DNA from: Yersinia nurmii
GTDB lineage: Bacteria > Pseudomonadota > Gammaproteobacteria > Enterobacterales > Enterobacteriaceae
DNA length: 41,718 nucleotides
NCBI RefSeq assembly: GCF_001112925.1
Contig: NZ_CPYD01000016.1
Span: 59,882 to 101,599 of the forward strand
Reading direction: 5' to 3'
The notes below the pieces were generated by a model. That model searched no databases. It was not told the origin of the DNA and was given only the letters and a program-made list of their open reading frames with translations. Made by a program: the position numbers and the translations under genes. Positions 31,099 through 39,662 of the stretch are shown here, piece after piece; positions within the stretch are counted from its first letter, which is position 1; the number at the start of each line of letters is the position of its first letter.

Positions 31099-32071
31099 TT
31101 TTCAGCTCCCAAGGTTTTTGCTCGCTCATGGAAGACAGAACTTTATCAATTCCATGGGCAGCCAGACTGCGTGAAAGATGTTTATGCGGCAACCAATCGT
31201 CCAGACCACTCAGCTTGTCGTTATTCGCCAGCGTGATTTTATGGCCAATGGCATTCGGAATTATAGACGTCGATTCCTGCGTGTCAGTGAGCATGTCATA
31301 TTGTTCGCTATAACGGCGAATAGCTCCACTTTCAGCTTCACTTTTTGCCTGAGCCGGATTGATCCCTAAACGATTTAGTGTGTGATCCGATACGCCAGCC
31401 GCGTTAAAAGTTACCGCAACGGTCGCCGTCGCTAATGCCGCCGTTGCCGCCAATCCGCCCCCCAGCGAGTGGCCGGTCATTACCAAGGCTTCGCCAAAGG
31501 CCATTTTCGCGGTTTTACCTAAGGCAACGGCCTGATTATATTGAACATCGTCATAGCCAGTGGCCTGTCGAACGTTACTCAACCAATCTCGCATATCATT
31601 GGTGCCGGCAAAAGCCAGAACATATTGCTGCTGATTCGAATAGATTCCAGCCTGAAAACCAGAGACGCTGTCAGACAAACTAGCAGGATCAATACCCACT
31701 TTAATCAGATCTGCATCACTTAAGCGCTGGAATCCGTCCAGATTAGCACCTGTTGGCTTATAAACATCTTTAGCCAACAGCGCCAACGAGTAATCGCTTT
31801 GCTGAGATGCTTTGCCCTTTCCTATCACTTCAGCAGATTTTACCGCCGTAGACTGCTCGCTCCGGGATAAACCAAGATCGGAAACCATTGATTGATAGAG
31901 ATCGTTACTTTCCCGTGTTGCAGCAGAAAACACCCTATTTTTAGCTGTAACAACGGTAGAAAAGGGTGACTCAGTTGAAGTACTCGCCGATCTGACTGAA
32001 TTCGCAGGAATAATTGGATTAGACAGAGTATTTAACGGCGAAGCTACGGAAAGACTCAGTGGCATACTCAT
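31091..32071 (-). CDS. yplA: Extracellular phospholipase A of the YplA/PhlA type
   Basis: Lipase-fold enzyme of 326 residues. The nucleophile elbow is GHSLGGG with Ser202; candidate triad partners are Asp259 (YDMLTDT) and a histidine at 296-306; FAGTNDMRDWLSN is the class-3 lipase oxyanion block. The first 40 residues are rich in Ser, Thr and Asn and lack a Sec signal peptide, as expected for PhlA/YplA, which leave the cell through the flagellar export apparatus. The sigma-28 promoter upstream supports this. AAGGAG lies six bases before the start. The alternative, a type VI secretion lipase effector with an ankyrin immunity protein, is less likely because no vgrG, hcp or adaptor gene is nearby. 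Confidence 0.75.
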   Translation of the reverse strand: MSMPLSLSVASPLNTLSNPIIPANSVRSASTSTESPFSTVVTAKNRVFSAATRESNDLYQSMVSDLGLSRSEQSTAVKSAEVIGKGKASQQSDYSLALLAKDVYKPTGANLDGFQRLSDADLIKVGIDPASLSDSVSGFQAGIYSNQQQYVLAFAGTNDMRDWLSNVRQATGYDDVQYNQAVALGKTAKMAFGEALVMTGHSLGGGLAATAALATATVAVTFNAAGVSDHTLNRLGINPAQAKSEAESGAIRRYSEQYDMLTDTQESTSIIPNAIGHKITLANNDKLSGLDDWLPHKHLSRSLAAHGIDKVLSSMSEQKPWELKNA

Positions 32072-32125
32072 TACGACTCCTTGTCGGCAGCAAAATTAAG
32101 CGAACACCTAACTGGTGTAACTTGG

Positions 32126-32152
32126 CTATCGGCAGGTCGGATGAGTTCTTTA
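32126..32152 (-). promoter_or_regulatory. Sigma-28 (FliA) flagellar promoter of yplA
   Basis: TAAA, 15 bases, GCCGATAG on the minus strand, against the FliA consensus TAAA-N15-GCCGATAA: one mismatch. It lies 55 bases before the start codon. Confidence 0.82.
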
Positions 32153-32234
32153 TGAGAAAGGATAAGAATGGCTTATTGAATACTAAAAGTGTGAAGCCGG
32201 TCGGGCTTTACCTTAGAAAAGACGACGTACAGTA

Positions 32235-32260
32235 AAAAAGGGAGCCGAAGCTCCCTTTTT
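32235..32260. terminator. Terminator of grcA, bidirectional
   Basis: AAAAAGGGAGC and GCTCCCTTTTT pair over a four-base CGAA/TTCG loop. On the minus strand the stem is followed by TTTTTTAC and ends grcA transcripts. Confidence 0.85.
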
Positions 32261-32290
32261 ATTAAACTCTCACGGCAAAAACCCAATAAA

Positions 32291-32674
32291 TTACAGGCTT
32301 TCAGTGAAAGTACGAGTAATGACATCGCGTTGCTGCTCTGGAGTCAGAGCGTTGAAACGTACCGCATAGCCAGAAACACGAATGGTCAGCTGTGGGTATT
32401 TTTCTGGATGTTTAACCGCATCTTCCAGAGTTTCACGGCGCAGAACGTTAACGTTCAGGTGCTGACCACCTTCTACACGAACGGTAGGCTGAACTTCCAG
32501 CGGGACTTCGCGGTATTCAATCTGACCTAATTCGCTAGCAGGAACGATTTGATCTTCTGCATAGTTAGCTTTAGCGCATACACAGCGCAGTTCGTTTTTT
32601 TCATCGTCTAACAGCCAAAAAGAGTTCAGCAAGGCTTCATTTTTAGCTTTAGTAATTTGAATACCAGTAATCAT
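32291..32674 (-). CDS. grcA: Autonomous glycyl radical cofactor GrcA
   Basis: Spare-part protein that replaces the oxygen-damaged C-terminal segment of pyruvate formate-lyase and restores its radical. It has 127 residues, as in E. coli, from ATG 32674 with GGAGG upstream; the longer open frame to 32743 has no homology. The radical Gly102 lies in VSGYAVRF; the C-terminal 60 residues ([24 protein letters not shown]...) are nearly identical to the PflB end. It is controlled by FNR sites upstream. Confidence 0.97.
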   Translation of the reverse strand: MITGIQITKAKNEALLNSFWLLDDEKNELRCVCAKANYAEDQIVPASELGQIEYREVPLEVQPTVRVEGGQHLNVNVLRRETLEDAVKHPEKYPQLTIRVSGYAVRFNALTPEQQRDVITRTFTESL

Positions 32675-32759
32675 TTGGTGCCTCCGTAATACGGCTAAAA
32701 TTCCAGGAATGGAAAAGTGACGTTGGTTATTTGGTAAAACCATTGTTCTCTTATTGTTC

Positions 32760-32801
32760 TATATACCAGTCAAATCACCGTCATTCTTTGACTTAAATCA
32801 A
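32760..32801 (-). promoter_or_regulatory. FNR-dependent promoter of grcA
   Basis: The palindrome TTGAC-TTAA-ATCAA (32788-32801) matches the FNR box with one mismatch. A -10 box TATATA lies at 32760-32765 on the minus strand, which puts the FNR centre about 41 bases before the predicted start site, the class II activating position. Confidence 0.75.
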
Positions 32802-32840
32802 GATTTACAGTCCACCACTTTCCAAGTCACGGGCAAATTT

Positions 32841-32854
32841 ATGTTTTATATCAA
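32841..32854. promoter_or_regulatory. Second, weaker FNR site of grcA
   Basis: ATGTT-TTAT-ATCAA has one perfect and one 3-of-5 half-site. Its centre is exactly 53 bases from the main FNR site, the same spacing as the tandem FNR sites at -40.5 and -93.5 of E. coli yfiD, where the upstream site lowers expression. Confidence 0.5.
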
Positions 32855-33025
32855 TTTTATCAAATACCGACGCAACAATTATTTTTGTGAATTTTCAACA
32901 AAAATTACATTGATTGGCGCTATTTTAAGCGATGCCTACACCGAAAACTTTTAACAGTTTCCCTGCCCAACGCTAACCGGTAAGCTGAGCAACATAAATT
33001 TTCAACAAAAACAAAGGAGAGTCTC

Positions 33026-33709
33026 ATGACCACCTCCCTCACCTGGCACGACGTAATTGGTCAGGAAAAACAACAGCCCTACTTCCAAAATACGCTGGCA
33101 CAAGTCGCCGCAGAACGTAACGCGGGGAAAATCGTCTATCCACCGCAAAAAGACGTATTTAATGCCTTTCGGTTAACCGAACTGGATCAGGTAAAAGTCG
33201 TGATTCTCGGCCAGGATCCTTACCACGGCCCAAATCAGGCCCATGGTTTGTCCTTCTCGGTGCTGCCCGGCGTACCGGCGCCGCCGTCGCTGGTCAATAT
33301 GTATAAAGAGCTGGCTACCGATATTTCCGGCTTTGAACGCCCCAATCACGGTTTTTTACAAAGCTGGGCGGAACAGGGCGTATTGCTGCTAAACACCGTT
33401 CTCACCGTCGAAGGCGGCAAAGCGCATTCACACGCCAATTTTGGCTGGGAAACGTTTACAGACCGAGTGATTGCCGCGTTAAACCAGCATCGGGAAGGAA
33501 TTGTATTTTTACTTTGGGGTGCTCACGCGCAGAAAAAAGGGCAGATTATCGACCCACAGCGCCATCATATTTTGAAAGCGCCGCATCCTTCCCCACTCTC
33601 CGCCCATCGCGGCTTTTTTGGCTGTAAACACTTCTCACAGGCCAATCAACTATTGATAAAACAGAATTTAGCGCCTATCGACTGGCAACCTAAATTGCCA
33701 ACCGCCTGA
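33026..33709 (+). CDS. ung: Uracil-DNA glycosylase
   Basis: Excises uracil from DNA to start base-excision repair. It has 227 residues (E. coli 229). The water-activating loop GQDPYH is at 62-67 with catalytic Asp64; [10 protein letters not shown] near 187-196 carries the catalytic His and the minor-groove intercalation loop. AAAGGAGAGTCTC precedes the start. It diverges from grcA and ends in its own terminator. Confidence 0.98.
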   Translation: MTTSLTWHDVIGQEKQQPYFQNTLAQVAAERNAGKIVYPPQKDVFNAFRLTELDQVKVVILGQDPYHGPNQAHGLSFSVLPGVPAPPSLVNMYKELATDISGFERPNHGFLQSWAEQGVLLLNTVLTVEGGKAHSHANFGWETFTDRVIAALNQHREGIVFLLWGAHAQKKGQIIDPQRHHILKAPHPSPLSAHRGFFGCKHFSQANQLLIKQNLAPIDWQPKLPTA

Positions 33710-33721
33710 TTAAGCGCGTAA

Positions 33722-33750
33722 AAAAGGCACCGTTAAGGTGCCTTTTGATT
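33722..33750. terminator. Shared terminator of ung and grpE
   Basis: AAAGGCACC and GGTGCCTTT pair over a five-base loop, with TTTTGATT on the plus side and a run of A (T on the minus strand) on the other, so it can serve both convergent genes. Confidence 0.82.
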
Positions 33751-33762
33751 GATTGGGTAGCC

Positions 33763-34341
33763 TTAAGCTTTCGCTTTGGAAACCGCAACCATCGCCGGGC
33801 GCAACAAACGGCCATTCAGCGTATAACCCTTCTGCATCACCATCATCACTTGGTTCGGCTCATGATCGGCAGACTCGAGCATAGTCATCGCCTGATGAAC
33901 TTCCGGGTTGAAAGGCACATTGGTTTCACCCACTACTTCGATACCGTATTTGCCCACTGCATCCAGTAAGGATTTCAGCGTCAATTCGATACCTTCGATC
34001 ATTGATGTCAATTCGGTATTGGAGCGATCTGCTGATTCCAACGCACGTTCCAGATTATCAATCACCGGTAGTAAGGATGATGAAAATTTCTCTAACGCAA
34101 ATTTATGCGCTTTTTCAATATCCAATTCGGTACGGCGACGGATATTCTCAACTTCAGCTTTCGCGCGTAACAGGCTTTCGCGCTCACGCCGTAAGGCGTC
34201 AGCCAATTGGGTTTCCAGCTCTGCAACCCGCGGATCAACTCCGTCACTAGTCTCTTGTGCGGCTCCCGCTTGCTGCTCGACTGCTTGTTCCATTTCTTCC
34301 GAGACTTGCTCGTTAGGCGTTTTCTGTTCTTTACTACTCAT
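33763..34341 (-). CDS. grpE: Nucleotide exchange factor GrpE
   Basis: Homodimeric co-chaperone that releases ADP from DnaK and acts as its thermosensor. It has 192 residues (E. coli 197). An acidic disordered N-terminus (about 1-38) leads into a long coiled coil with [22 protein letters not shown], then the C-terminal beta-wing with [12 protein letters not shown] and [19 protein letters not shown] sigma-32 promoter and GGAGA ribosome site precede it. It diverges from nadK. Confidence 0.97.
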   Translation of the reverse strand: MSSKEQKTPNEQVSEEMEQAVEQQAGAAQETSDGVDPRVAELETQLADALRRERESLLRAKAEVENIRRRTELDIEKAHKFALEKFSSSLLPVIDNLERALESADRSNTELTSMIEGIELTLKSLLDAVGKYGIEVVGETNVPFNPEVHQAMTMLESADHEPNQVMMVMQKGYTLNGRLLRPAMVAVSKAKA

Positions 34342-34383
34342 GGATATCTCCGCGTTTTAGCATTAATCTCGCTACTTGGCTTA

Positions 34384-34411
34384 TTATGGGGATCAAAACC
34401 GGGGATTCAAG
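34384..34411 (-). promoter_or_regulatory. Sigma-32 heat-shock promoter of grpE
   Basis: CTTGAA, 14 bases, CCCCATAA on the minus strand fits the heat-shock sigma consensus well and lies 43 bases before the grpE start. Confidence 0.87.
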
Positions 34412-34465
34412 GGAACCGGTCACAATGTAGGGCACAAACAGGCTCTACTGAGGAAAACCACGGCA

Positions 34466-35344
34466 ATGAATAAAAGATTCAACTGTATTGGTATTGTCGG
34501 TCACCCACGTCACCCGGCCGCACTTGCTACCCACGAAATGCTTTACCATTGGCTAAAATCCAAGGGTTATGCCGTTATGGTTGAGCGGCAAATCGCCCGC
34601 GACCTTAATTTAAACGACGCCGTTACCGGCAGTCTGGCTGAAATTGGTCAAAAAGCCGATCTGGCGGTGGTAGTCGGCGGCGATGGCAACATGTTAGGCG
34701 CAGCGCGAGTCTTAGCGCGATATGATATCAAAGTGATTGGCGTCAACAGAGGAAATCTGGGATTCTTAACTGATTTAGACCCAGATAACGCTCAACAACA
34801 ACTTTCTGACGTTCTGGAAGGCGAATATCTCAGCGAACAGCGATTCTTGCTGGAAACTCAGGTTCGGCGAGCCAATCAACAATGCAGAATGAGCACCGCG
34901 ATCAACGAGGTGGTACTACACCCCGGAAAAGTCGCGCATATGATCGAATTCGAAGTGTATATCGACGATCGCTTTGCGTTTTCCCAACGATCCGACGGTC
35001 TGATTATTGCCACTCCGACGGGTTCTACGGCTTACTCACTCTCCGCCGGCGGCCCAATATTGACGCCGACGCTGGACGCCATAGTTTTGGTGCCCATGTT
35101 CCCACACACGCTTTCCGCGCGACCATTGGTGATCAACAGCAGCAGCACCATTCGATTGAAATTCTCCAAGATTAGCAGCGATCTGGAAGTGAGCTGTGAC
35201 AGCCAGATCGCCCTGCCCATTCAGGAAGGTGAAGAAGTCCTGATTCGGCGCAGCGATTTCCACCTGAATTTGATTCATCCAAAGGACTACAGCTATTTCA
35301 ATACGTTAAGCACCAAGTTGGGCTGGTCAAAAAAATTATTCTAA
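34466..35344 (+). CDS. nadK: NAD kinase
   Basis: Phosphorylates NAD to NADP with ATP. It has 292 residues, as in E. coli, from ATG 34466 ([17 protein letters not shown]); the frame runs 30 codons further upstream over the grpE promoter without homology. The GGDGN motif is at 71-75 with the catalytic Asp73; NE at '[12 protein letters not shown]' and the glycine-rich [16 protein letters not shown] block form the NAD site. GAGG lies 12 bases upstream of the start. Confidence 0.97.
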   Translation: MNKRFNCIGIVGHPRHPAALATHEMLYHWLKSKGYAVMVERQIARDLNLNDAVTGSLAEIGQKADLAVVVGGDGNMLGAARVLARYDIKVIGVNRGNLGFLTDLDPDNAQQQLSDVLEGEYLSEQRFLLETQVRRANQQCRMSTAINEVVLHPGKVAHMIEFEVYIDDRFAFSQRSDGLIIATPTGSTAYSLSAGGPILTPTLDAIVLVPMFPHTLSARPLVINSSSTIRLKFSKISSDLEVSCDSQIALPIQEGEEVLIRRSDFHLNLIHPKDYSYFNTLSTKLGWSKKLF

Positions 35345-35362
35345 AAAGTTATTTTGCCACTT

Positions 35363-35382
35363 TACTGTATATAAAACCAGTT
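35363..35382 (+). promoter_or_regulatory. LexA box 1 of recN
   Basis: TACTGTATATAAAACCAGTT has CTG-N10-CAG and matches most of the 20-base SOS consensus. Confidence 0.85.
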
Positions 35383-35384
35383 TA

Positions 35385-35404
35385 TACTGTATTCAAATAC
35401 AGAC
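35385..35404 (+). promoter_or_regulatory. LexA box 2 of recN
   Basis: TACTGTATTCAAATACAGAC is a near-perfect SOS palindrome, 22 bases (two helical turns) from box 1. The likely -10 TATACT at 35383-35388 lies between and within the boxes, so LexA would block it directly. Confidence 0.9.
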
Positions 35405-35430
35405 ATGTGTTTATGTACAGGAGATTTACC

Positions 35431-37092
35431 ATGCTGGCCCAACTGACCATCAGTAATTTTGCTATTGTGCGCGAGTTAGAAATTGATTTTCAGCCCGGAT
35501 TAACCGCAATTACTGGCGAAACTGGCGCAGGTAAATCTATTGCTATTGATGCATTAGGATTATGCCTAGGTAGCCGTGCAGATGGCAGCATGGTGCGTCT
35601 AGGCGCTTCCAGAGCCGACATCTGCGCTCGTTTCTCATTAACGGACACCCCAACTGCGCGCGCATGGCTGGAACATCATCAATTGGATGACAGCAATGAA
35701 TGCCTGCTGCGTCGCGCTATTGGGATCGATGGCCGTTCACGAGGTTTTATCAACGGCACTGCGGTTCCTCTTTCTCAACTAAGAGAGCTGGGGCAACTCC
35801 TGATTCAAATTCATGGCCAACATGCTCACCAGCTGTTATTGAAATCAGATCACCAGAAACAGCTGCTGGATGCCTATGCCGATCAACCGACATTGCTAGC
35901 CGAAATGAAAACAGCCTACCAACAATGGCATCAGAGCTGCCGTTTGCTGGCCTTGCATCAGCAGCAATCCCTTGAGCGTGATGCTCGTCATCAACTGCTT
36001 CAATATCATCTTAAAGAGCTAAATGCCTTCGCGCCGGTACAGGGCGAATATGAGCAGATCGATGCCGAATACAAGCGCCTGGCTAACAGCGGTCAGTTGA
36101 TTTCTATCAGCCAGCAGGCTCTACAGTTGCTCTCTGATGACGAACAACAAAATATTCTCAGCCAGCTTTATACCGCCAAACAGCAAATTACCGAACTGGC
36201 AGGCATGGATGAGCAGTTCAACAATCTGTTGAATATGCTGGAAGAAGCATCGATCCAGATTAGCGAAGCTAGCGACGAATTACGCCATTATGGTGAAAAG
36301 CTGGATATGGATCCAAATCGCCTGTATGAGCTGGAACAGCGTCTATCACGCCAGCTTAATCTGGCTCGTAAGCACCACATTACGCCGGAAGAACTTCCTC
36401 AGCTTCATCAACAGCTGCTGGATGAACAACAACTCCTTTCGCAACAAGAAAGCGATCACGAACAGTTAAGCGAAACGGTCAATCTTCACTATCAGCGCGC
36501 ATTAGCATTGGCAAATCAGCTACATCAAACTCGTCAACATTATGCCGAGGAGCTGACCACCTTGATTACCGAAAGCATGCACCAACTCTCTATGCCGCAT
36601 GGCCAATTTGCCATTGGTGTGCATTTCGAGCCAGAACACCTCTGCGCAGAAGGGGCAAGCCGTATCGAATTTTGTGTGACCACAAATCCAGGGCAACCTT
36701 TACAGCCTTTGGCTAAAGTTGCCTCTGGTGGCGAGCTATCACGTATCGCATTGGCTATCCAGGTTATTACTGCTCGCAAAATGGATACACCAGCACTAAT
36801 TTTCGATGAAGTAGATGTGGGTATCAGCGGGCCAACGGCGGCGATTGTCGGTCAACTATTACGTCAATTGGGGGAATCCACTCAGGTCATGTGTGTGACC
36901 CATCTTCCGCAGGTTGCAGGTTGTGGCCATCAACACTTCTTTGTCAGTAAACAAACAGATGGAGCAGAAACCGAAACGCAGATGCATAAGCTGGATAAAA
37001 AAGCTCGCTTGCAAGAATTAGCGCGCCTGTTAGGTGGTAGCGAAGTGACGAAAAATACGCTGGCAAACGCAAAAGAGCTGCTTGCAGCATAA
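35431..37092 (+). CDS. recN: DNA repair protein RecN
   Basis: SMC-like ATPase, strongly SOS-induced, that holds DNA ends or sisters together during double-strand-break repair. It has 553 residues, as in E. coli, from ATG 35431 with CAGGAG eight bases upstream; the frame extends eight codons further. Walker A is GETGAGKS at 29-36. A long coiled coil covers about 155-375. The ABC signature ([15 protein letters not shown]) and Walker B ([14 protein letters not shown]) lie at about 430-460. The end 'AKELLAA' gives the AA-type C-terminus known to make E. coli RecN a ClpXP substrate. Confidence 0.97.
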   Translation: MLAQLTISNFAIVRELEIDFQPGLTAITGETGAGKSIAIDALGLCLGSRADGSMVRLGASRADICARFSLTDTPTARAWLEHHQLDDSNECLLRRAIGIDGRSRGFINGTAVPLSQLRELGQLLIQIHGQHAHQLLLKSDHQKQLLDAYADQPTLLAEMKTAYQQWHQSCRLLALHQQQSLERDARHQLLQYHLKELNAFAPVQGEYEQIDAEYKRLANSGQLISISQQALQLLSDDEQQNILSQLYTAKQQITELAGMDEQFNNLLNMLEEASIQISEASDELRHYGEKLDMDPNRLYELEQRLSRQLNLARKHHITPEELPQLHQQLLDEQQLLSQQESDHEQLSETVNLHYQRALALANQLHQTRQHYAEELTTLITESMHQLSMPHGQFAIGVHFEPEHLCAEGASRIEFCVTTNPGQPLQPLAKVASGGELSRIALAIQVITARKMDTPALIFDEVDVGISGPTAAIVGQLLRQLGESTQVMCVTHLPQVAGCGHQHFFVSKQTDGAETETQMHKLDKKARLQELARLLGGSEVTKNTLANAKELLAA

Positions 37093-37205
37093 AAAAGCTC
37101 AACTTTTTTGCGCTCAGGAGGTCATACTGAAGCCTTGTAAAGGTTTCCAACTGCTGCAAGGTCTATTATCATCGTCATCCTATGCCCTAAAGGAATGTGA
37201 TTACT

Positions 37206-37547
37206 ATGCGCTGTAAAATGCTGACTGCCGCCGCTGTAATGCTAATGATGCTTACCGCGGGTTGTTCCACGCTGGAAAAGGTGGTCTATCGGCCTGATAT
37301 TAATCAGGGTAACTACCTGTCACCTAACGATGTATCCAAAATTCATAAAGGTATGACGCAGCAACAGGTAGCATACACACTAGGTACCCCAATGCTGCAG
37401 GACCCGTTTGGAACTCAAACCTGGTTCTACGTATTCCGTCAGCAGCCGGGACATGAAAAGGCTACACAGCAGACGCTGACCCTGACATTCAATAGCAGCG
37501 GTGTTCTGACTGATATTAAAAATGAGCCAGCGCTGACCGGAAATTAA
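37206..37547 (+). CDS. bamE: Outer membrane protein assembly factor BamE (SmpA)
   Basis: Lipoprotein subunit of the BAM complex that inserts beta-barrel proteins into the outer membrane. It has 113 residues, as in E. coli, from ATG 37206. The lipoprotein signal peptide ends in the lipobox LTAG-Cys20, with Ser21 after it, which directs outer-membrane sorting. [19 protein letters not shown] is the conserved core facing BamD/BamA. It follows recN by 113 bases and runs convergent with rnfH. Confidence 0.97.
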   Translation: MRCKMLTAAAVMLMMLTAGCSTLEKVVYRPDINQGNYLSPNDVSKIHKGMTQQQVAYTLGTPMLQDPFGTQTWFYVFRQQPGHEKATQQTLTLTFNSSGVLTDIKNEPALTGN

Positions 37548-37676
37548 TTTTTTCGTCGATCATGCTAGTGATATAGCGAAGATAGGAAGTCACCTCAGAT
37601 ATAGCGCTAACGGATAAACGCCATTGGCGCTGATTTTCAATCAGACTGGCTTTATCCGTCATGCTTCAGGGCTCAT

Positions 37677-37701
37677 AAAAAGTGAGGCGCACAACGCGCC
37701 T
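37677..37701 (-). terminator. Terminator of ratA-rnfH
   Basis: On the minus strand AGGCGC and GCGCCT pair over a five-base loop, then CACTTTTT follows. The stem begins at the last base of the rnfH stop. Confidence 0.75.
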
Positions 37702-37985
37702 TATTTTTTTGCTTTCTCAGCGCGAATTCGGCGTAACTCTTTTGGATCAGCGATTAACGGACGATAAATTTCGACTCTATCGCCGTCATTAACCCTGTCA
37801 CCCAATTTTACGGGGCGACTATAAATACCCACTTTGTTTTTTTGCAGATCAATATCAGTACGCAACGCCAAAAGCCCCGAAGCCTCAATCGCTTGCTCAA
37901 CCGTGCTGCCTTCCGCGAGGCTCACCTTCCGAACATACTGCCGCTCTGGCAAGGCATAAACGACCTCGACGTAAAGATCAGGCAC
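37701..37985 (-). CDS. rnfH: RnfH family ubiquitin-like protein
   Basis: Small beta-grasp protein of 94 residues (YfjF in E. coli) with [32 protein letters not shown] and the conserved [26 protein letters not shown] core. Its cellular role is not settled. It overlaps ratA by eight bases; the pair is conserved and has been discussed as toxin-antitoxin-like, which I would not assume. Confidence 0.92.
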   Translation of the reverse strand: MPDLYVEVVYALPERQYVRKVSLAEGSTVEQAIEASGLLALRTDIDLQKNKVGIYSRPVKLGDRVNDGDRVEIYRPLIADPKELRRIRAEKAKK

Positions 37986-38412
37986 TGTAAACCTCTTTTG
38001 CGCGCTGGGTGAATGCTTGCACCATATTCCCCGCTAGCTCTTTAAACACTTTGCCAAAAGCCAATTCAATCAGCTTGTTAGTGAATTCAAAATCCAGATG
38101 CAACTCCACTTTACAGGCATCAGGGCTTAATGGCGTGAAATGCCAACCGCCCATCAGCTTACGGAAAGGCCCGTCAACCAACTGCATGTTGATACTTTGG
38201 TTATCCGTTAGCGTATTACGCGTGGTAAACGTCTTGCTGATACCCGCTTTGGCAACATCTACCGCCGCCGTCATTTCGTTATCGCAAGCGTCAATCACCC
38301 GACTGCCCGTGCAGCCAGGCAAGAATTCTGGGTAAGAGCAAACATCATTAACCAGTTGGTACATTTGTTCTGCACTGAACGGCACTAATGCAGAGCGACT
38401 AATCTGTGGCAT
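37978..38412 (-). CDS. ratA: Ribosome association toxin RatA (coenzyme Q-binding START domain)
   Basis: START/polyketide-cyclase fold protein of 144 residues. In E. coli RatA overproduction blocks 70S formation; its relatives (Coq10) bind ubiquinone, so the native role may be in quinone handling. The start ATG 38412 ([21 protein letters not shown]) has AGGAAA seven bases upstream. The long open frame upstream to 38724 is antisense to smpB and has no homology. [17 protein letters not shown] and [19 protein letters not shown] are intact. It diverges from smpB. Confidence 0.93.
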   Translation of the reverse strand: MPQISRSALVPFSAEQMYQLVNDVCSYPEFLPGCTGSRVIDACDNEMTAAVDVAKAGISKTFTTRNTLTDNQSINMQLVDGPFRKLMGGWHFTPLSPDACKVELHLDFEFTNKLIELAFGKVFKELAGNMVQAFTQRAKEVYSA

Positions 38413-38572
38413 AACATTTCCTGAGAGACATAAAACGCACGGATAATACCATTTATCTGGCAACTGACAAAAAATCAACGACGCATAAACGGTAATAAAA
38501 TCGACAAAATAAGGCTGCAGCACACGGGAAAGGATTTCATTCGTCAACGCATACAGTATAATGATCAACACT

Positions 38573-39055
38573 ATGACAAAGAAAAAAGCATACAAACCCG
38601 GTTCCGCAACCATTGCGCAAAATAAGCGCGCCCGCCACGAATACTTTATCGAACAAGAATTCGAAGCTGGCCTATCGCTGCAAGGTTGGGAAGTAAAATC
38701 TCTGCGCGCTGGTAAAGCCAACATCAGTGATAGCTACGTCACGTTTAGAAACGGTGAGGCCTTCCTGTTTGGGGCTACCATTACCCCACTGAATGTCGCG
38801 TCTACACACGTTGTTTGCGAACCTATGCGTACCCGTAAACTACTGCTGAATAAACGTGAGCTAGACTCACTGGTCGGCAAAGTTAATCGCGACGGTTTTA
38901 CCGTAGTGGCTCTTTCCGTCTATTGGAAAAATGCCTGGGTTAAAGTTAAAATCGGCGTCGCAAAAGGTAAGAAAGACCATGACAAACGCGATGACATTAA
39001 AGATCGCGAATGGCAGGTTGATAAAGCCAGAATTATGAAAAACTCCAATCGTTAA
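38573..39055 (+). CDS. smpB: SsrA-binding protein SmpB
   Basis: Partner of tmRNA in trans-translation, rescuing stalled ribosomes; it mimics the anticodon arm in the A site. It has 160 residues, as in E. coli, from ATG 38573 ([26 protein letters not shown]); an in-frame ATG four codons earlier is less likely. The OB-fold core [21 protein letters not shown] and the basic C-terminal tail ([24 protein letters not shown]) are present. It is followed 48 bases later by its RNA partner. Confidence 0.98.
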   Translation: MTKKKAYKPGSATIAQNKRARHEYFIEQEFEAGLSLQGWEVKSLRAGKANISDSYVTFRNGEAFLFGATITPLNVASTHVVCEPMRTRKLLLNKRELDSLVGKVNRDGFTVVALSVYWKNAWVKVKIGVAKGKKDHDKRDDIKDREWQVDKARIMKNSNR

Positions 39056-39103
39056 GTCTCTGGCTTAACAGGTTATAGTTCTGGTATACTACAGAAGTTC
39101 TTT

Positions 39104-39484
39104 GGGGCTGATTCTGGATTCGACGGGATTCGCGAAACCCAAGGTGCATGCCGAGGTGCGGAGGCCTCGTAAAAAACCGCAAAAAAAATAATTGCAAACG
39201 ACTCGCAATACGAATCTGCTGCTTTAGCAGCTTAATCAGCCTAAGAAACTGAAGATTCCCTCTCTCCCTAGCCTCCGCTCTTAGGACGGGGATCAAGAGA
39301 GGTCAAACCCAAAAGAGATCGCGTGGACACCTTGCCTGGGGTGAAAGCGTTAAACCCAATCAGGATAGTTTGTTAGTGGCGTGTCCGTCCGCAGCTAACC
39401 GGCGAATGTAATGACTGGACTAAGCATGTAGTGCCGACGGCGTAGTAATTTCGGACGGGGGTTCAAATCCCCCCAGCTCCACCA
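39104..39484 (+). ncRNA. ssrA: Transfer-messenger RNA (tmRNA)
   Basis: The RNA starts GGGGCTGATTCTGGATTCGACGGG and ends with a tRNA-like T arm and CCCCCAGCTCCACCA, the encoded CCA end. The tag frame (39194-39235) starts at the resume codon GCA and reads ANDSQYESAALAA then TAA: the same AND start and ALAA end as the E. coli tag, with three extra residues. The pseudoknot region with GCGTGTCCGTCCGCAGCT is conserved. A TATACT -10 box lies at 39085-39090. It is 381 nt long (E. coli 363). Confidence 0.98.
39461..39484 (+). other. Probable attachment site (attL) at the ssrA 3' end
   Basis: A P4-type integrase gene lies immediately downstream of an intact tmRNA 3' end, the usual target of CP4-57-like elements, which restore the RNA end on integration. 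The matching attR copy is not in the window, so the exact core cannot be set. Confidence 0.5.
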
Positions 39485-39527
39485 AATAATGATCCGGGTA
39501 TTACCAGATAAGTCCGGAGAAGTACGG

Positions 39528-39563
39528 AAAGCCCGCACCCCACCTAGGTTTGCGGGCTTTTTT
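39528..39563 (+). terminator. Terminator of ssrA
   Basis: AAAGCCCGCA and TGCGGGCTTT form a ten-pair stem with a 13-base loop, followed by TTT, 44 bases after the tmRNA end. It lies inside the putative element if attL is the ssrA tail. Confidence 0.82.
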
Positions 39564-39607
39564 GTGTCTGTAGTAGTCAGAGGATATCCGCCTGAAACCG
39601 GCGTCTA

Positions 39608-39647
39608 TTGGTATACGGTAAGATGTATACCAATAAACGTATACCAA
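39608..39647. repeat. Three copies of TTGGTATAC/GTATACCAA before the integrase
   Basis: TTGGTATAC at 39608-39616 (inverted) and GTATACCAA at 39625-39633 and 39639-39647 (direct, 14 bases apart). The first two form a palindrome with an eight-base gap. They sit within 60 bases of the integrase start and could be arm-type integrase sites or operators of the integrase promoter. Confidence 0.7.
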
Positions 39648-39662
39648 TTACAGGGAAGAACC

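Noticed and set aside
38413-38724. Upstream extension of the ratA frame with a hydrophobic stretch
   Set aside because: It overlaps smpB in antisense, and a good ribosome site precedes the ATG at 38412 where homology begins.
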